From Trinickia caryophylli (GTDB taxonomy: Bacteria > Pseudomonadota > Gammaproteobacteria > Burkholderiales > Burkholderiaceae): a stretch of DNA of 64,000 nt. A program made the position numbers and the translations under genes. Below are positions 15,789-27,705 of the stretch, in pieces. Location: contig NZ_CP139971.1 in the NCBI RefSeq assembly GCF_034424545.1, positions 1,364,001 to 1,428,000 of the forward strand, written 5' to 3'. A model generated the notes under the pieces. The model saw nothing but the letters and a program-made list of their open reading frames with translations. It searched no databases and was not told the origin of the DNA. Each line of letters begins with the position of its first letter. Position 1 is the stretch's first letter.

Positions 15789-18260
15789 TCAGGGGGCCTT
15801 GCGCCGCGCCCGTTGCGCACCCACACGCGACAACACGCGCCGCACGCCGTCGAGATAGGCGCGCGAGCCGAAGCGCTGGCGCGCGACGTCATAGCCCTTT
15901 TCGACAAGCCGGGCACGCAATTGCGCATCGGTGCGCAGCCGCGTCAGCGCCGCCGCGAGCGCCGTCGCTTCGCCCGGCTCGCACAGCAGGCCATTGATTC
16001 CGTCGTCGACGATCTCGGTAACGCCACCGGCCCGCATGGCGACAACGGGGCGCCGGGCAAGCATGCCCTCTACGATCACACGGCCGAACGGCTCCGGTGC
16101 GATCGACGTGTGCGCGATCGCATCCATGGCGCGCATGCAGGCCGGCACGTCGTCTCGAAAGCCGAGGAAGTGCACGCGCGAGCGCAGGCCGTGCTTCTCG
16201 ACGAACGCCTTCAGCGACAGCTCATAGTCGTCTTCGCCGAAGAACGCCGCTCCGACCAATGCAACGTGCATTTGCGGATCGAGCCGCGCCGCATCGAGCA
16301 GCACGTGCTGGCCCTTCCAATGCGCGAGACGGCTGAAGCAGCCAACGATGAACGCATCGGCCGGCAAGCCGAGGCGCGCGCGCAACGCCGCCTGAGGGAT
16401 ATCGTCCTGCCGTCGGAACGGCGCCTCGGAAATACCGTTGAACACGACGTCGATGCGCTCGTCCGGCACGCCGGAGAGCTCGGCGAACGCAGCGGCCGAG
16501 GCACCTGAATTGGCGATCACGTGGTCGAGCGCGTGCTGGCCGCACCACTTGATGAGCGCACGCTGCAGCCTGCCGAAATGCTCCTCGCTGACGATGTCGC
16601 GCAGATGCCAGACCACCGGTTTGCGCGTGAGCATGCCGGCCAACGCACCGATGACCATCGCGCGTTGCGTGTTCGCGTAGATGAGATCGGCGTAACGTGC
16701 GCGCCGGACGGTTCTGCGCACAAGCGACACCACACCCGCGAGCGTGCGCAGAATCGGCATGCGCGCCTGCTTCGACACGCCGCCGAGCGCGCCGCTCGCG
16801 AGCACCTCCACGCGCACGCCGGCGTTTTCGAGCGCGAGCCTGAACGGGCCGTCATCGAAGAGCACGACGTCGATCGAAGCCTTGAAATTGCGCGCAACCT
16901 CGAGCAAAGACAGCTCGGCACCGCCGAGCACGCCGCTTTGATCGACGGCGAGCACGCGCATGGGCAGCTCCGCGCCGCCCGACGGGGCATCGGCGGCCGC
17001 CACCGGCTCGGCTGCCGGCGAACCCGCGGCGGCAACGGTGGCCGTACGCTGCGAAGCACCAGGGCAGAGACTTTCGACGCAGGCGACGAACCGCTCGCGA
17101 AAATGCTGCACGGAAAAACGTTCGGCGTTGGCGCGGCAGTCGCGGGCGGAGAAGAGGTGCGCATCGCGCTCGAACGCCTCGACGGCACCCGCAATGGCCG
17201 CCGCGTTCTGCTCGTGAAAAAAGAGGCCCGTGGGACGGTTCTGCGACAGATCGCGCACCGTCTCGAGCACCCCGCCCTTTCCATAGGCGATCACAGGCGT
17301 GCCGCAGGCCTGCGCTTCAACCGGAGCAATGCCGAAATCCTCCTCCGCGGCGAACACGAACGCCTTCGCCCGGCGCATATGGTCATGCAGCACGGCAAAC
17401 GGCTGATAGCCCATGATCACGACGTTGGGCGAGGCTTTCGCGCGAACCGCCGCCATCTCGGGGCCGTCGCCGATGACGACGAGTGTCTTGTCGGGCATGT
17501 GGGAAAATGCTTCGACGATCAGATCGATCTTCTTGTAAGGCACGAGGCGCGAAGCGGTGAGATAAAAGTCCTCCTTGCGCTCGTTGAGGCCGAACGAATC
17601 GACGTCGACGGGCGGAAAGATGACCTGGGCATCGCGCTGATAGACCTTCTTGATACGCCGCGCAATGAACTGCGAATTGGCGACGAAATGGTCGACCGAA
17701 TTCGAGGTGCGGATATCCCAGTTGCGAATGTAATGCAGAATCATGCGCGCGAATGCCGAACGTACGCCATGCGTCAGATGCGATTGCTCGAGATACTGAT
17801 GCTGCAAATCCCACGCATAGCGGATCGGCGAATGCACGTAGCTGATGTGCACTTGATCCGGGCCCGTGAGCACGCCCTTCGCCACGGCATGGCTGCTCGA
17901 GATCACGAGGTCGTAGGCGCTCAGATCCAGTTGCTCGATCGCAAGCGGCATCAGCGGCAAATACGCGCGATACCGCTTGCGCGCGAGCGGCATGCGTTGA
18001 ATGAACGAAGTCGTGGCGCGCTTGCCGCGCAGGAACGTACGATCGTCGAGGAAATCGACGAGGCTGAACAAGTCCGCATCGGGAAAGCAGGCGAGTATCT
18101 GCTCGAGCACGCGCTCGGCACCCGCGTAAGTGACGAGCCAGTCGTGAACGACCGCGATGCGCGGCGCGCGGGTTTGCGCCACGGTGGGTGCGAGACGTCG
18201 CGGCCGAAGAGCCGGAACGAGTTCCGCCGCCCCGGTTGCGGCAAGGGTTTCATCGCTCAT
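15789..18260 (-). CDS. bceR: Two-domain (fused) family-4 glycosyltransferase (BceR-like)
   Basis: An 823-residue protein containing two complete GT-B glycosyltransferases in series. Domain 1 (about residues 30-400) starts RIAVVHDWLVTYAGAERVL and has the E-x7-E region EDFGIAPVEAQACGTPVIAY. A low-complexity Ala/Pro linker follows (about 405-433). Domain 2 begins at Met434 with RVLAVDQSGVLGGAELSL and has EPFGRVIVEGMLARRPVVA. It should transfer two sugars onto the lipid-linked repeat unit of the exopolysaccharide at the cytoplasmic face. Its start overlaps the flippase stop by ATGA, so translation is coupled. A GGAG six bases before codon 434 could allow separate synthesis of domain 2. The bceR name is by synteny. 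Confidence 0.88.
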   Translation of the reverse strand: MSDETLAATGAAELVPALRPRRLAPTVAQTRAPRIAVVHDWLVTYAGAERVLEQILACFPDADLFSLVDFLDDRTFLRGKRATTSFIQRMPLARKRYRAYLPLMPLAIEQLDLSAYDLVISSSHAVAKGVLTGPDQVHISYVHSPIRYAWDLQHQYLEQSHLTHGVRSAFARMILHYIRNWDIRTSNSVDHFVANSQFIARRIKKVYQRDAQVIFPPVDVDSFGLNERKEDFYLTASRLVPYKKIDLIVEAFSHMPDKTLVVIGDGPEMAAVRAKASPNVVIMGYQPFAVLHDHMRRAKAFVFAAEEDFGIAPVEAQACGTPVIAYGKGGVLETVRDLSQNRPTGLFFHEQNAAAIAGAVEAFERDAHLFSARDCRANAERFSVQHFRERFVACVESLCPGASQRTATVAAAGSPAAEPVAAADAPSGGAELPMRVLAVDQSGVLGGAELSLLEVARNFKASIDVVLFDDGPFRLALENAGVRVEVLASGALGGVSKQARMPILRTLAGVVSLVRRTVRRARYADLIYANTQRAMVIGALAGMLTRKPVVWHLRDIVSEEHFGRLQRALIKWCGQHALDHVIANSGASAAAFAELSGVPDERIDVVFNGISEAPFRRQDDIPQAALRARLGLPADAFIVGCFSRLAHWKGQHVLLDAARLDPQMHVALVGAAFFGEDDYELSLKAFVEKHGLRSRVHFLGFRDDVPACMRAMDAIAHTSIAPEPFGRVIVEGMLARRPVVAMRAGGVTEIVDDGINGLLCEPGEATALAAALTRLRTDAQLRARLVEKGYDVARQRFGSRAYLDGVRRVLSRVGAQRARRKAP

Positions 18261-19741
18261 GCGCTTCTCCTTGCATTGACACGCAGCACCAGCGCGCGGG
18301 CCATGCCGCGCAACGAGGGGGACGTCGAGACCGACCAGGCGAGGTTCGTACCGGCGAGCCCGGCGGCCAGCGCGGCCAGCGCCGCCAGATTCGTGACCGC
18401 ATGCGCGAGATAGCCGGCCAGGCCGAGAAAGGCCAGGTGCCCGATCATGTCGAGCACGATCGGCCGCGCATGGATCTTGGACAGATAAAGCAGAACCGCA
18501 TAATCGACGAGCGAGCGCATGACGACGATGGTCGCCGCGCCCGTCAGGCCAAAATGGCTGATGCCGAACATCAGGATGGCCGCGAACAACGGCAGCTCGA
18601 TAATGCCGATCCACGCCGCCCGCGCCGGATCGATTTGCGATTGGATCAAAAGCCGTGTGACGCCGGCCTGCCCGACGAGCCAGACGCTGATGATCAGCAC
18701 ACGGCCGACGTTGACGGACGCGTTCGCCAGTTCGCTGCCGACCCACAGGTTCAGGAACGGCCCGAGCGCGAGCATCGCCACGATCATGATCGGCGTGAAT
18801 ACGCCGTTGAGAAACTCCAATGCCTGCCTGACGAGCACGTCCGCGTGATCGCGCTCGATGGCCGATAGACGCGGAAAGAGCGTGCGCACGAGCGCATTCG
18901 GCAGCATGTTGAGCCGCGTGACGAGATTTTGCGGGACCGTGTAGTAGGTCACGAAGCGCGCGCCGAGGCCGGCGCCGAGCAGCACGCGATCGAGCGTGTC
19001 GCCCACCATGATCGCCATGCTCGCCGCCAACATCCAGCCGCCGAAACGGAACAGGTCCTTGGCCACGCGAAACTGCGGCATCCGGATGCGGTCGATCTCG
19101 AGCACGCGCATGCTCGCGCGCGCGAGCAGCACCGCGGCTATGCCGCGCGCGAGCACAGCCGCCGCGAGCACATTGGGCAGCGTGGGCGCGATCATCCACG
19201 CCGCACCGAGCGGCAACAGCTGAAACAGAAACGTGCCGAGCGTCTGATTCGTGTTGTAGACACCGAACCGTTCGGCGCCGTTGATCGCGCCGGCACACAC
19301 CCACGAAATATTGGCGATCGGAATGGCCAGCGCGAGCCACGGCAGCGCGTGATAGACCTCGCTGCGCATCGCCGGCTCGACATGCGTGAAATAGGCCGTG
19401 TAGAGATACCCGCCGATATAGACGATGATCCCGCCCGCGATCCCGGTCGCGAGGTTCAGCCAGAACGCACTCCAGAAAACGATGGCGCTTTGCTCGGGAT
19501 CGTTGGCCGCGCGCGCCTTCGAGATATGGTTCTGCGCGGCCATGCTCATGCCGAGGTCGAGCACCCCGAAATAGCCGATGAACGTCCATACCAGACTCAC
19601 GACGCCATACCGCTCCACGCCGAGCAGCTTGATGTAGGTCGGTACCGTTACGAGCGAGACGAACGTCGGCAGGATCAACCCGAAAAAGTTGATCGCGACG
19701 TTCTTCAGCATGCCTTTATCCATCGATTGCGACTCCGTCAT
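18257..19741 (-). CDS. bceQ: Exopolysaccharide repeat-unit flippase (Wzx-type, BceQ-like)
   Basis: A 494-residue polytopic membrane protein of the polysaccharide biosynthesis/MOP exporter family. It opens with a short cytoplasmic tail and then FFGLILPTFVSLVTVPTYIKLLGVERYGVVSLVW, the hallmark first helices of O-antigen flippases. About a dozen hydrophobic segments follow. It is expected to flip the undecaprenyl-linked repeat unit to the periplasm. The ATG at 19741 overlaps the stop of the upstream propeller gene (ATGA), and its own stop overlaps the start of the glycosyltransferase (ATGA), so three genes form a tightly coupled operon. The bceQ name is by synteny with cepacian bce-II. Confidence 0.87.
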   Translation of the reverse strand: MTESQSMDKGMLKNVAINFFGLILPTFVSLVTVPTYIKLLGVERYGVVSLVWTFIGYFGVLDLGMSMAAQNHISKARAANDPEQSAIVFWSAFWLNLATGIAGGIIVYIGGYLYTAYFTHVEPAMRSEVYHALPWLALAIPIANISWVCAGAINGAERFGVYNTNQTLGTFLFQLLPLGAAWMIAPTLPNVLAAAVLARGIAAVLLARASMRVLEIDRIRMPQFRVAKDLFRFGGWMLAASMAIMVGDTLDRVLLGAGLGARFVTYYTVPQNLVTRLNMLPNALVRTLFPRLSAIERDHADVLVRQALEFLNGVFTPIMIVAMLALGPFLNLWVGSELANASVNVGRVLIISVWLVGQAGVTRLLIQSQIDPARAAWIGIIELPLFAAILMFGISHFGLTGAATIVVMRSLVDYAVLLYLSKIHARPIVLDMIGHLAFLGLAGYLAHAVTNLAALAALAAGLAGTNLAWSVSTSPSLRGMARALVLRVNARRSA

Positions 19742-22059
19742 CCGTTCGCCTTGTCGACGGAAAGGCGGTCCGCGCCTGCCTCGGTGCCTTGTCCTTTCGG
19801 CGGCCGGTGGCCCTCGCCTTTGCCGGTGCCGTTGTCGCCCTTGCCGGCCGCGGAAGGCGTCCACCGGTACATGATCACCTTGCCGCGTGCGTCCTCTTCG
19901 ACGAAAACGACGTACTCGCCGTTCTCGCGCCGGTAAGCGCTGATCGCGTTCGCGACGTCCACGTGACCCGACGCCTTGCCGACCTCGGGGCCCGGCTGAA
20001 TGAGCCCGACCTCCTCGCCCGTGTTGCGATCGAATACGTGCACGGTGCCGATGAATTCGACGGCGAACACGTAATCGCCCTCCTGTGTCACGCTCACGAG
20101 CGTGCGGCGCGGGTTGCCCGCCGGCTGCCACAGCAGCGAACGCTTATAGCGCAACACGGGCTTGCCGGTCGACCACGCGTCGTAGCGAGCCAGCACGCGG
20201 CCGATTTCCTTCGGCACGTCCTTGCTTTCCGGCATCTCGTCGTCGGTATAGCCGGTCAGATAAAGCGAATCGGTCTTGGCGTCATAGATCGCGCGCTTCA
20301 CGTAGCGAAACGGCTCGGGCAACGGGTACGTCGTCATCTTCTCGTACGAGTAGCTCGGATTGCCGGCGCGATCGAGGCCGCCGAAGCGCAGCCGGTGAAT
20401 GCGCGTATCGTTCGCGCGCCAGATGTCGCCCTTCGCGTCGACCCACCAGCCCCAGCCGCCCGCGAGATGCTCGCCCGACTCGTTGCGCTCGAATTCGGTC
20501 GGATTGAACTTGCCGTCGCCGTTCGCGTTGCGCCAGATCCACTCGCCGCCCGGCGGTGCTGTCGTCACGGAGTGCACGGGCCCGGGCCGGCCGGCGATGA
20601 AACCCGAAGGAATCGCCGTTTCGCCGTCGCGTGCCTGATCGAACCGGTAAATCTTGAGGTGATCGGCGTACATGTCGGTCAGATAGAGGAACGTGCGCCC
20701 GTTCAGCCGCCGCGCGATGGGCGTGCCCGGCCACTGGTCCATGTGAAAGACGGTGTCCTCGGGATACTTGAACCGGTTCGAGAGGAAACCGACATAGGTC
20801 CATTCGCGCCCGGGCGGCTTGGACCAATCGAGCTCGAACCGCTTGTTGCCCGTAAAGACGCTATTGGGCCGGCCCGGGTCGATGCATGCGCCGTCGACGA
20901 AGAGCAGCCCATCCACCTGCCAGCGCAGCTTCCCTTCGGCCGTGTAGCTTTGCAGCGACGCGCCGAGTCCCGCGCCGGTCGAACCCAATTGCGGGCCCAC
21001 CCCGTTCATGGACACGTAAATGTTTCCGCCCGCGTCGACGCCGACGCCGGTCAGACCGTTGAAGCGCAACGGGCCGGGACGGCCCCGCTCGCTCGGCTTG
21101 CCGGCCCAGATGCCATATCGCTCGCCGAATGTATCGGTAAGTTCATACTGCCCTGGGCGCGACGCGGTAAAAATGAGCACTTGCTGGCGCCAACCGTTGT
21201 CGGCCACGTAGAGGCGCCCCTTTTTGTCGATCGCGATATCCACGGGATCGGCATCTTCGGGTATGGCCACCTTGTCGGGCAGCGGCTTGCCATCCGCCGT
21301 GTAGTGCACGAGATGCGCGCCCGGCGCGCTGCGCGTATCGGTCAGCACCCACAGCGTGCCGTCGGGAGCGAGCGCGATGCGTCCCGGTTCGTGCACCTTC
21401 CATGCGCTCTTTTGCTGCATCGAATCGGCGTCGATCACCGCGATTTCGTCACGCGTCGTATTCGCCGCATACACGGTCGAATCGCTCGCCGCAAGGCCGT
21501 AAATCGGCGCTTTCGCGCCGGCCTGCACGCGGTTCACGGGCAGGAAGCTGGCCGCAAGCTGCCCATGTACGTCGGCCCGCGCGGCCGCGCGGAATGGGAC
21601 CGTCTTTTTCACATCGCCGATCGCACGGCGCGAAATGCCGTACCACGACTCCCCTTTCGGCGGCCAGACGCCATCGCTCACGAGCTTGCCGCGCTCGTTG
21701 TTGACCGACGATGCCACGAACACATAGCGCGCATTCACCGCAACGGCATCGCCGCCAGTACGCCCCCATCCATGCGTGCCGCCCGCGAACGTCAGTTGCC
21801 TGCCATCCTGATAAACGCTCGCCTCGGCGCCGCTTTCATCCCACGGCGAATTCGTGTAGACCTTCCCGTCGGTCGATACCGCGATGGCGGTAATGTCGAT
21901 CTGGGTCCATGTGCCGTGGCCAAAGCCGAAAGTATTTCCGATCCACGATGTCGTCGCAGGCAACAGGTTGTCGTCGGCGCGCGCGGCCACGCCCGCCAGG
22001 GCGGCGCCGATCCCGATAGCAGCGGCAACGAGCACCGGGCGAGACAGGGGACGCAACAA
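19738..22059 (-). CDS. bceP: Exported beta-propeller protein of the exopolysaccharide cluster (BceP-like)
   Basis: A 773-residue secreted protein with a Sec signal (cleavage expected after AARA near residue 28). The body contains repeated short blades of NHL/6-bladed-propeller type, such as VDIAIDKKGRLYVADNGWRQ, GVGVDAGGNIYVSMNGVG and RIALAPDGTLWVLTD. The C-terminus is a low-complexity Gly/Lys tail. The start is a TTG at 22059 preceded by GGAG five bases upstream; no in-frame ATG has a better site. It is the first gene of the propeller-flippase-glycosyltransferase operon. Its role is unknown. A periplasmic or outer-surface part in polymer export, polymerisation or binding is an inference from its position. 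Confidence 0.78.
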   Translation of the reverse strand: MLRPLSRPVLVAAAIGIGAALAGVAARADDNLLPATTSWIGNTFGFGHGTWTQIDITAIAVSTDGKVYTNSPWDESGAEASVYQDGRQLTFAGGTHGWGRTGGDAVAVNARYVFVASSVNNERGKLVSDGVWPPKGESWYGISRRAIGDVKKTVPFRAAARADVHGQLAASFLPVNRVQAGAKAPIYGLAASDSTVYAANTTRDEIAVIDADSMQQKSAWKVHEPGRIALAPDGTLWVLTDTRSAPGAHLVHYTADGKPLPDKVAIPEDADPVDIAIDKKGRLYVADNGWRQQVLIFTASRPGQYELTDTFGERYGIWAGKPSERGRPGPLRFNGLTGVGVDAGGNIYVSMNGVGPQLGSTGAGLGASLQSYTAEGKLRWQVDGLLFVDGACIDPGRPNSVFTGNKRFELDWSKPPGREWTYVGFLSNRFKYPEDTVFHMDQWPGTPIARRLNGRTFLYLTDMYADHLKIYRFDQARDGETAIPSGFIAGRPGPVHSVTTAPPGGEWIWRNANGDGKFNPTEFERNESGEHLAGGWGWWVDAKGDIWRANDTRIHRLRFGGLDRAGNPSYSYEKMTTYPLPEPFRYVKRAIYDAKTDSLYLTGYTDDEMPESKDVPKEIGRVLARYDAWSTGKPVLRYKRSLLWQPAGNPRRTLVSVTQEGDYVFAVEFIGTVHVFDRNTGEEVGLIQPGPEVGKASGHVDVANAISAYRRENGEYVVFVEEDARGKVIMYRWTPSAAGKGDNGTGKGEGHRPPKGQGTEAGADRLSVDKANG

Positions 22060-22285
22060 GATGGCTCCTTGTATCCGAAATCTATCGCGATAAGCCTACG
22101 GTCAAACTATTAGGGCGAAAGCCACAAATAATTCCAAAAAATTCTCGGCGCACCATCGCCCATGCGGCACCGATTTCAGCCGGAGACAGCGGGTTTTTCG
22201 TCAATTTCTTTTTCCGCACAATGGGTTCGCCTTTTCAGCTACTGCCGGGTGGACCCGCCGGCGAAGGGAAATTGCAAGGACACGT

Positions 22286-23359
22286 ATGTCTGAATTGATT
22301 GCTCCAGCGTTGCAGGAATCCGAGGTCGTGCATCCGTCGCGCCGCATCGTGCAGCTCGACGGCGTACGCGCCGTGGCCGTGCTCGCCGTGTTTCTCAATC
22401 ACGCCCTCGGCATATCGCTATGGATGGGTGTCGATCTCTTTTTCGTGCTCAGCGGCTTTCTGATCACGGGCATTCTTCTCGATCGAAAATCGCGCAATCA
22501 ATCGTATTTCGGCTATTTTTACGCGCGCCGCGCGCGGCGTATTCTGCCGCCCTATCTGATGCTGCTCGTACTGTCGACGCTGCTCTTCGGCACGGGCTGG
22601 ATGAGCCAGTGGTGGTGGTACGCCTTCTTCGCCACGAACATCGGACAGTCGCTCGGCGTATCGGGCAATCCCGGCTTTGGGCCGCTCTGGTCGCTCGCCG
22701 TCGAAGAGCAGTTCTACCTGGTGTGGCCGATCGTCGTATTGTTCGTCTCCGAGCGCACGCTCGGTTTCGTGGCCGCTGCCGGCGTGATCCTCGCGCCCGT
22801 GCTGCGCGCCGTGGCCACGCCGTTTTTCAGCGAATTCTGGCCGATCTACTTCCTCACGCCGTTTCGCATGGATCTGCTGTGCGCCGGTGCGCTGCTGTGC
22901 ATCCTGGTGCGACGCCAGCCCGATCTGCCCGAGCGGATGAAGTGGGTCGCCTGGGCCGGCCTCTTCGGCGCGCTGGCCACGCTCGGGTGGCTGCATGTGC
23001 ATTACCCGTTGATCCGCGATTCCAATCAGCCGCTCTCGAATGCCGGCCTCTACAGCGTGACCCTCGTGCTGTCCACCTCGGCGATCGTATTGGCGCTGCG
23101 CAGCCGCGGCATCGTCACGCGCGTGCTGTCGAATCCACTGCTCGTCTATATCGGCACGATCAGCTACACGTTCTATCTCGTGCACGTGACCTTCATCGGA
23201 CTCATGTGGCGGCTCGACATGGGGCGCTATGCGAGCGCGCTCTCAGCACTCGCGCTGACGATCGTCTATGCAACGCTCAGCTGGTTCTGGATCGAAAAGC
23301 GGCTCGTGCGCGGCGGCACCCGGCGCTCACCGCTTTCCGTCGCGCTCGCGCGCGATTGA
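22286..23359 (+). CDS. bceO: Acyltransferase family 3 membrane protein (BceO-like)
   Basis: A 357-residue integral membrane acyltransferase. The signature QLDGVRAVAVLAVFLNHA carries the conserved Arg and His, followed by MGVDLFFVLSGFLITGILL and SLAVEEQFYLVWPIVV, diagnostic for the Acyl_transf_3 family. It probably acetylates a specific position of the exopolysaccharide, with a site different from the BceS enzyme. AAGGA before the ATG supports the start. It is divergent from the propeller operon over a 226-base regulatory region and heads a + strand unit with gmd and rmd. The bceO name is by synteny. Confidence 0.84.
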   Translation: MSELIAPALQESEVVHPSRRIVQLDGVRAVAVLAVFLNHALGISLWMGVDLFFVLSGFLITGILLDRKSRNQSYFGYFYARRARRILPPYLMLLVLSTLLFGTGWMSQWWWYAFFATNIGQSLGVSGNPGFGPLWSLAVEEQFYLVWPIVVLFVSERTLGFVAAAGVILAPVLRAVATPFFSEFWPIYFLTPFRMDLLCAGALLCILVRRQPDLPERMKWVAWAGLFGALATLGWLHVHYPLIRDSNQPLSNAGLYSVTLVLSTSAIVLALRSRGIVTRVLSNPLLVYIGTISYTFYLVHVTFIGLMWRLDMGRYASALSALALTIVYATLSWFWIEKRLVRGGTRRSPLSVALARD

Positions 23360-23414
23360 CGATCGAGCGCCACGCCCCTGTCCATTCCAAAGCCGATTCT
23401 ACGAACCACATTAA

Positions 23415-25405
<1,991 letters not shown>

Positions 25406-25453
25406 GCGCGCATACGCGCTTGCCGATTCGACGCCGCACGTGCTTCGCCTCCG

Positions 25454-27430
25454 TCAGTTGCCGCGCCATGGCGGGACTGGCGAGCCGCTCGTCTGCGCCG
25501 TCTGCGCCCAGTCGGCGAACTCCGCATCGAACTGCTTCGGCAAACGCTTCACGTAGGCCCAGTAGTCGACATAGTCGCCACTGCGGAACATCGGCAGGAT
25601 CGTCGCCATCACCTCCGGATGGCGCTCGAACATGAATCGCACCGCCATATAACCCCAGCGGTAAGCGCGGTTGACATAGTCGTCCATCGCATAGGTGTTG
25701 CGAAGGATGTCGCTGAGCCTGTAGCGTCCCGTTCTGGCCGCGGCGATCGATTCCGGATTGTCGTTGCCGCGCGAAAGGTACTCCGCCAGGCCCTCGATGT
25801 ACCAGACCGCGGGCATGCGCGAGGATTCGTCGAAATCGCCGTACATGTCGTACCGCCCATCGAGGTAATGCACGAACTCATGTTCGAGGTTCCATATCTC
25901 GAAGTGCGGCTGCAGCCACGTTGCGACGAACGCGATGAACCGCGGCAGATTGTCCGGCCTGCGCGGATCGCCTTCGAGGTACATGCCGCCGTTGTTCGTA
26001 TCGTTGCCGAAAAGCGCACTCGAATAGGTCTGGTATTCCGTCCTGTCGGAAAAGACGACCACCTCCAACCGGGCGTTGTAATCGTCGGCCACCGGCACGC
26101 GCCGGGTGTCGAGCATCGTGTGAAAGCGAGGCGCGAGCCTGGCCAGCGTCGAGCAGGCCTGCCCTGCCTGCCCGGGGTTCAGTGAGGCGGTACGCAAGAC
26201 GATCGCCCCATTCGCGCAGGCATAGCGTTTCGAAAGCAGTGCGTCGGCCAGTGCCTTTTCGAAGTCGCAGGTTCGATAGGCACTGCAATTGGCATTGTCG
26301 TAGGTCTTGATCGCCTGCGCCGCCGCCAGCCAGACCAGCCGGTCCGCTCCCGCCATCGACGAGTTCGCAAGTGCGTCCTGCAGCAGCGTGCCGACCGTCG
26401 GCCGCAACGCCGGATGCATCGCGAACCGGAACGCCTCGTTCGCCGCCTGCTGCAGTTGATAGCCGGCCTGCTTATCGCCCGCGAGGCTTTGCTTGTTTGC
26501 CTTCACGAAGGCATAAAGGGTCATTGCGAACGACGGATCGGATTCGACGCGCGCCAGTGCGTCCGCGCGGTAATGCGAGAAATAAAAGACTTTCAGGATC
26601 GCTGTGAAACCATAGCCGATGGTCGGATCGCGCAGCGCCTTCGCCACATTCGGCGCCGCCGCGCGATTCGTGAATCGCTCGACCCATTGCTTCATCACGT
26701 CGAGATAGGGTGCCTCGTCGTTCATGTTGACGATGAGCGTCACGACTTCGCCCGCCGTGGCAGGCGCCGCGCGGTTGGGCGTGAAGAGCATGCTGCCGTT
26801 CAACAGCGCCATGAGCGCGGGCCGCAAGGTGGCCCGTACCTCGGGCGAGATCGCCGCAAGCCGCCCTTCGCCCTCCGCGAAGTAAGCGGCTCGGAGAAAG
26901 AGCGCGAGGCTGAGCAGCGCACGGTTGCCGGGACGGTAGGCCGCCGCCTCCGCTACGAACCGCGTGCTCACCGCGCCGATGTTTTCAGCGCTGAAAATGT
27001 GCCCCGCCTGTGCGTGGGCGAGCGGAAACAACGCGTACGTGCAAGTCGGGTCCGAAAGCTCGGCGATACGGGCCGCGAGCGTGGCGCCGTGATATCGCCC
27101 GAGCGCATCGATCGAAGGGCAGTCCGCCGCCGCGCTCACCGAGGACATGATGTGATCGCGCCATTCCCGGGGCGTCGAATGCGGAATCAAGTCCGGTCGC
27201 AGCCGTTCCGATGGCGCAAGGTCGTACCGCCATTCCTCCGGCGACAGCGGTAGTTGCGACGGCTTGCGCGGCATGGGGGCCGGCCCGGCGGCCACTGTAT
27301 CCGAGGCGCCCGTGGCGATATCGGCGGACGTGTATGCCATTTGAAAAACAGCCGCATGTGAATGCAATGAAAACAATGCCGATGCGAGCGAAATCAATCC
27401 GCCGCACAGGGCCGATGCTAAACGCCTCAT
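25454..27430 (-). CDS. Secreted M9-family metallopeptidase (collagenase-like)
   Basis: A 658-residue secreted gluzincin peptidase. A Sec signal peptide is present (MRRLASALCGGLISLASAL, cleavage near residue 27 after HSHA). The zinc motif HEFVH is at 517-521, and the third ligand is probably Glu546 in WYIEGLAEYL, matching the HExxH...EEG spacing of clostridial and Vibrio collagenases. The HYLDGRYDMYGDF extension after HExxH is characteristic of M9. No PKD or collagen-binding domains follow, so this is a minimal catalytic form. GGAG before the ATG at 27430 sets the start. It is convergent with rmd. True collagen cleavage is not proven by sequence. Confidence 0.85.
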   Translation of the reverse strand: MRRLASALCGGLISLASALFSLHSHAAVFQMAYTSADIATGASDTVAAGPAPMPRKPSQLPLSPEEWRYDLAPSERLRPDLIPHSTPREWRDHIMSSVSAAADCPSIDALGRYHGATLAARIAELSDPTCTYALFPLAHAQAGHIFSAENIGAVSTRFVAEAAAYRPGNRALLSLALFLRAAYFAEGEGRLAAISPEVRATLRPALMALLNGSMLFTPNRAAPATAGEVVTLIVNMNDEAPYLDVMKQWVERFTNRAAAPNVAKALRDPTIGYGFTAILKVFYFSHYRADALARVESDPSFAMTLYAFVKANKQSLAGDKQAGYQLQQAANEAFRFAMHPALRPTVGTLLQDALANSSMAGADRLVWLAAAQAIKTYDNANCSAYRTCDFEKALADALLSKRYACANGAIVLRTASLNPGQAGQACSTLARLAPRFHTMLDTRRVPVADDYNARLEVVVFSDRTEYQTYSSALFGNDTNNGGMYLEGDPRRPDNLPRFIAFVATWLQPHFEIWNLEHEFVHYLDGRYDMYGDFDESSRMPAVWYIEGLAEYLSRGNDNPESIAAARTGRYRLSDILRNTYAMDDYVNRAYRWGYMAVRFMFERHPEVMATILPMFRSGDYVDYWAYVKRLPKQFDAEFADWAQTAQTSGSPVPPWRGN

Positions 27431-27610
27431 GATCGTCGTCTCCTTCGATGGTTGCGTTGCATTCGGCCGGCCTTCGGATCTGTCGACGCAGGCCACTCTA
27501 TGGGGCTCGCGAGGCATCCACAACCTAAGCGGTCTGATAGCTGCGACTATTCGTGCCTCGAGCGACACGAGGTGCCGACGACGCACGCGCTATCGGCCCG
27601 CCACGCGCGG

Positions 27611-27694
27611 CAAAGGTGAGCGTTTTCGGGAAGACGACTCGAGCGCCCGCCCGTATAAGGCGGCAGAGGGCTTCAAAGGTGAGAGTATTCGGGA
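27611..27694. repeat. 21-base direct repeat pair upstream of the collagenase
   Basis: The sequence beginning CAAAGGTGAG occurs at 27611-27631 and at 27674-27694, identical at 19 of 21 positions and 63 bases apart (about six helical turns). The spacing would allow a regulator to bind both copies on the same face of the DNA, but this is inference. Confidence 0.5.
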
Positions 27695-27705
27695 TCGACG
27701 GCGGA

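Noticed and set aside
19789..22113. A 774-codon frame antisense to the propeller gene
   Set aside because: Shadow frame of GC-rich DNA; the opposite strand has a signal peptide and repeated propeller blades.
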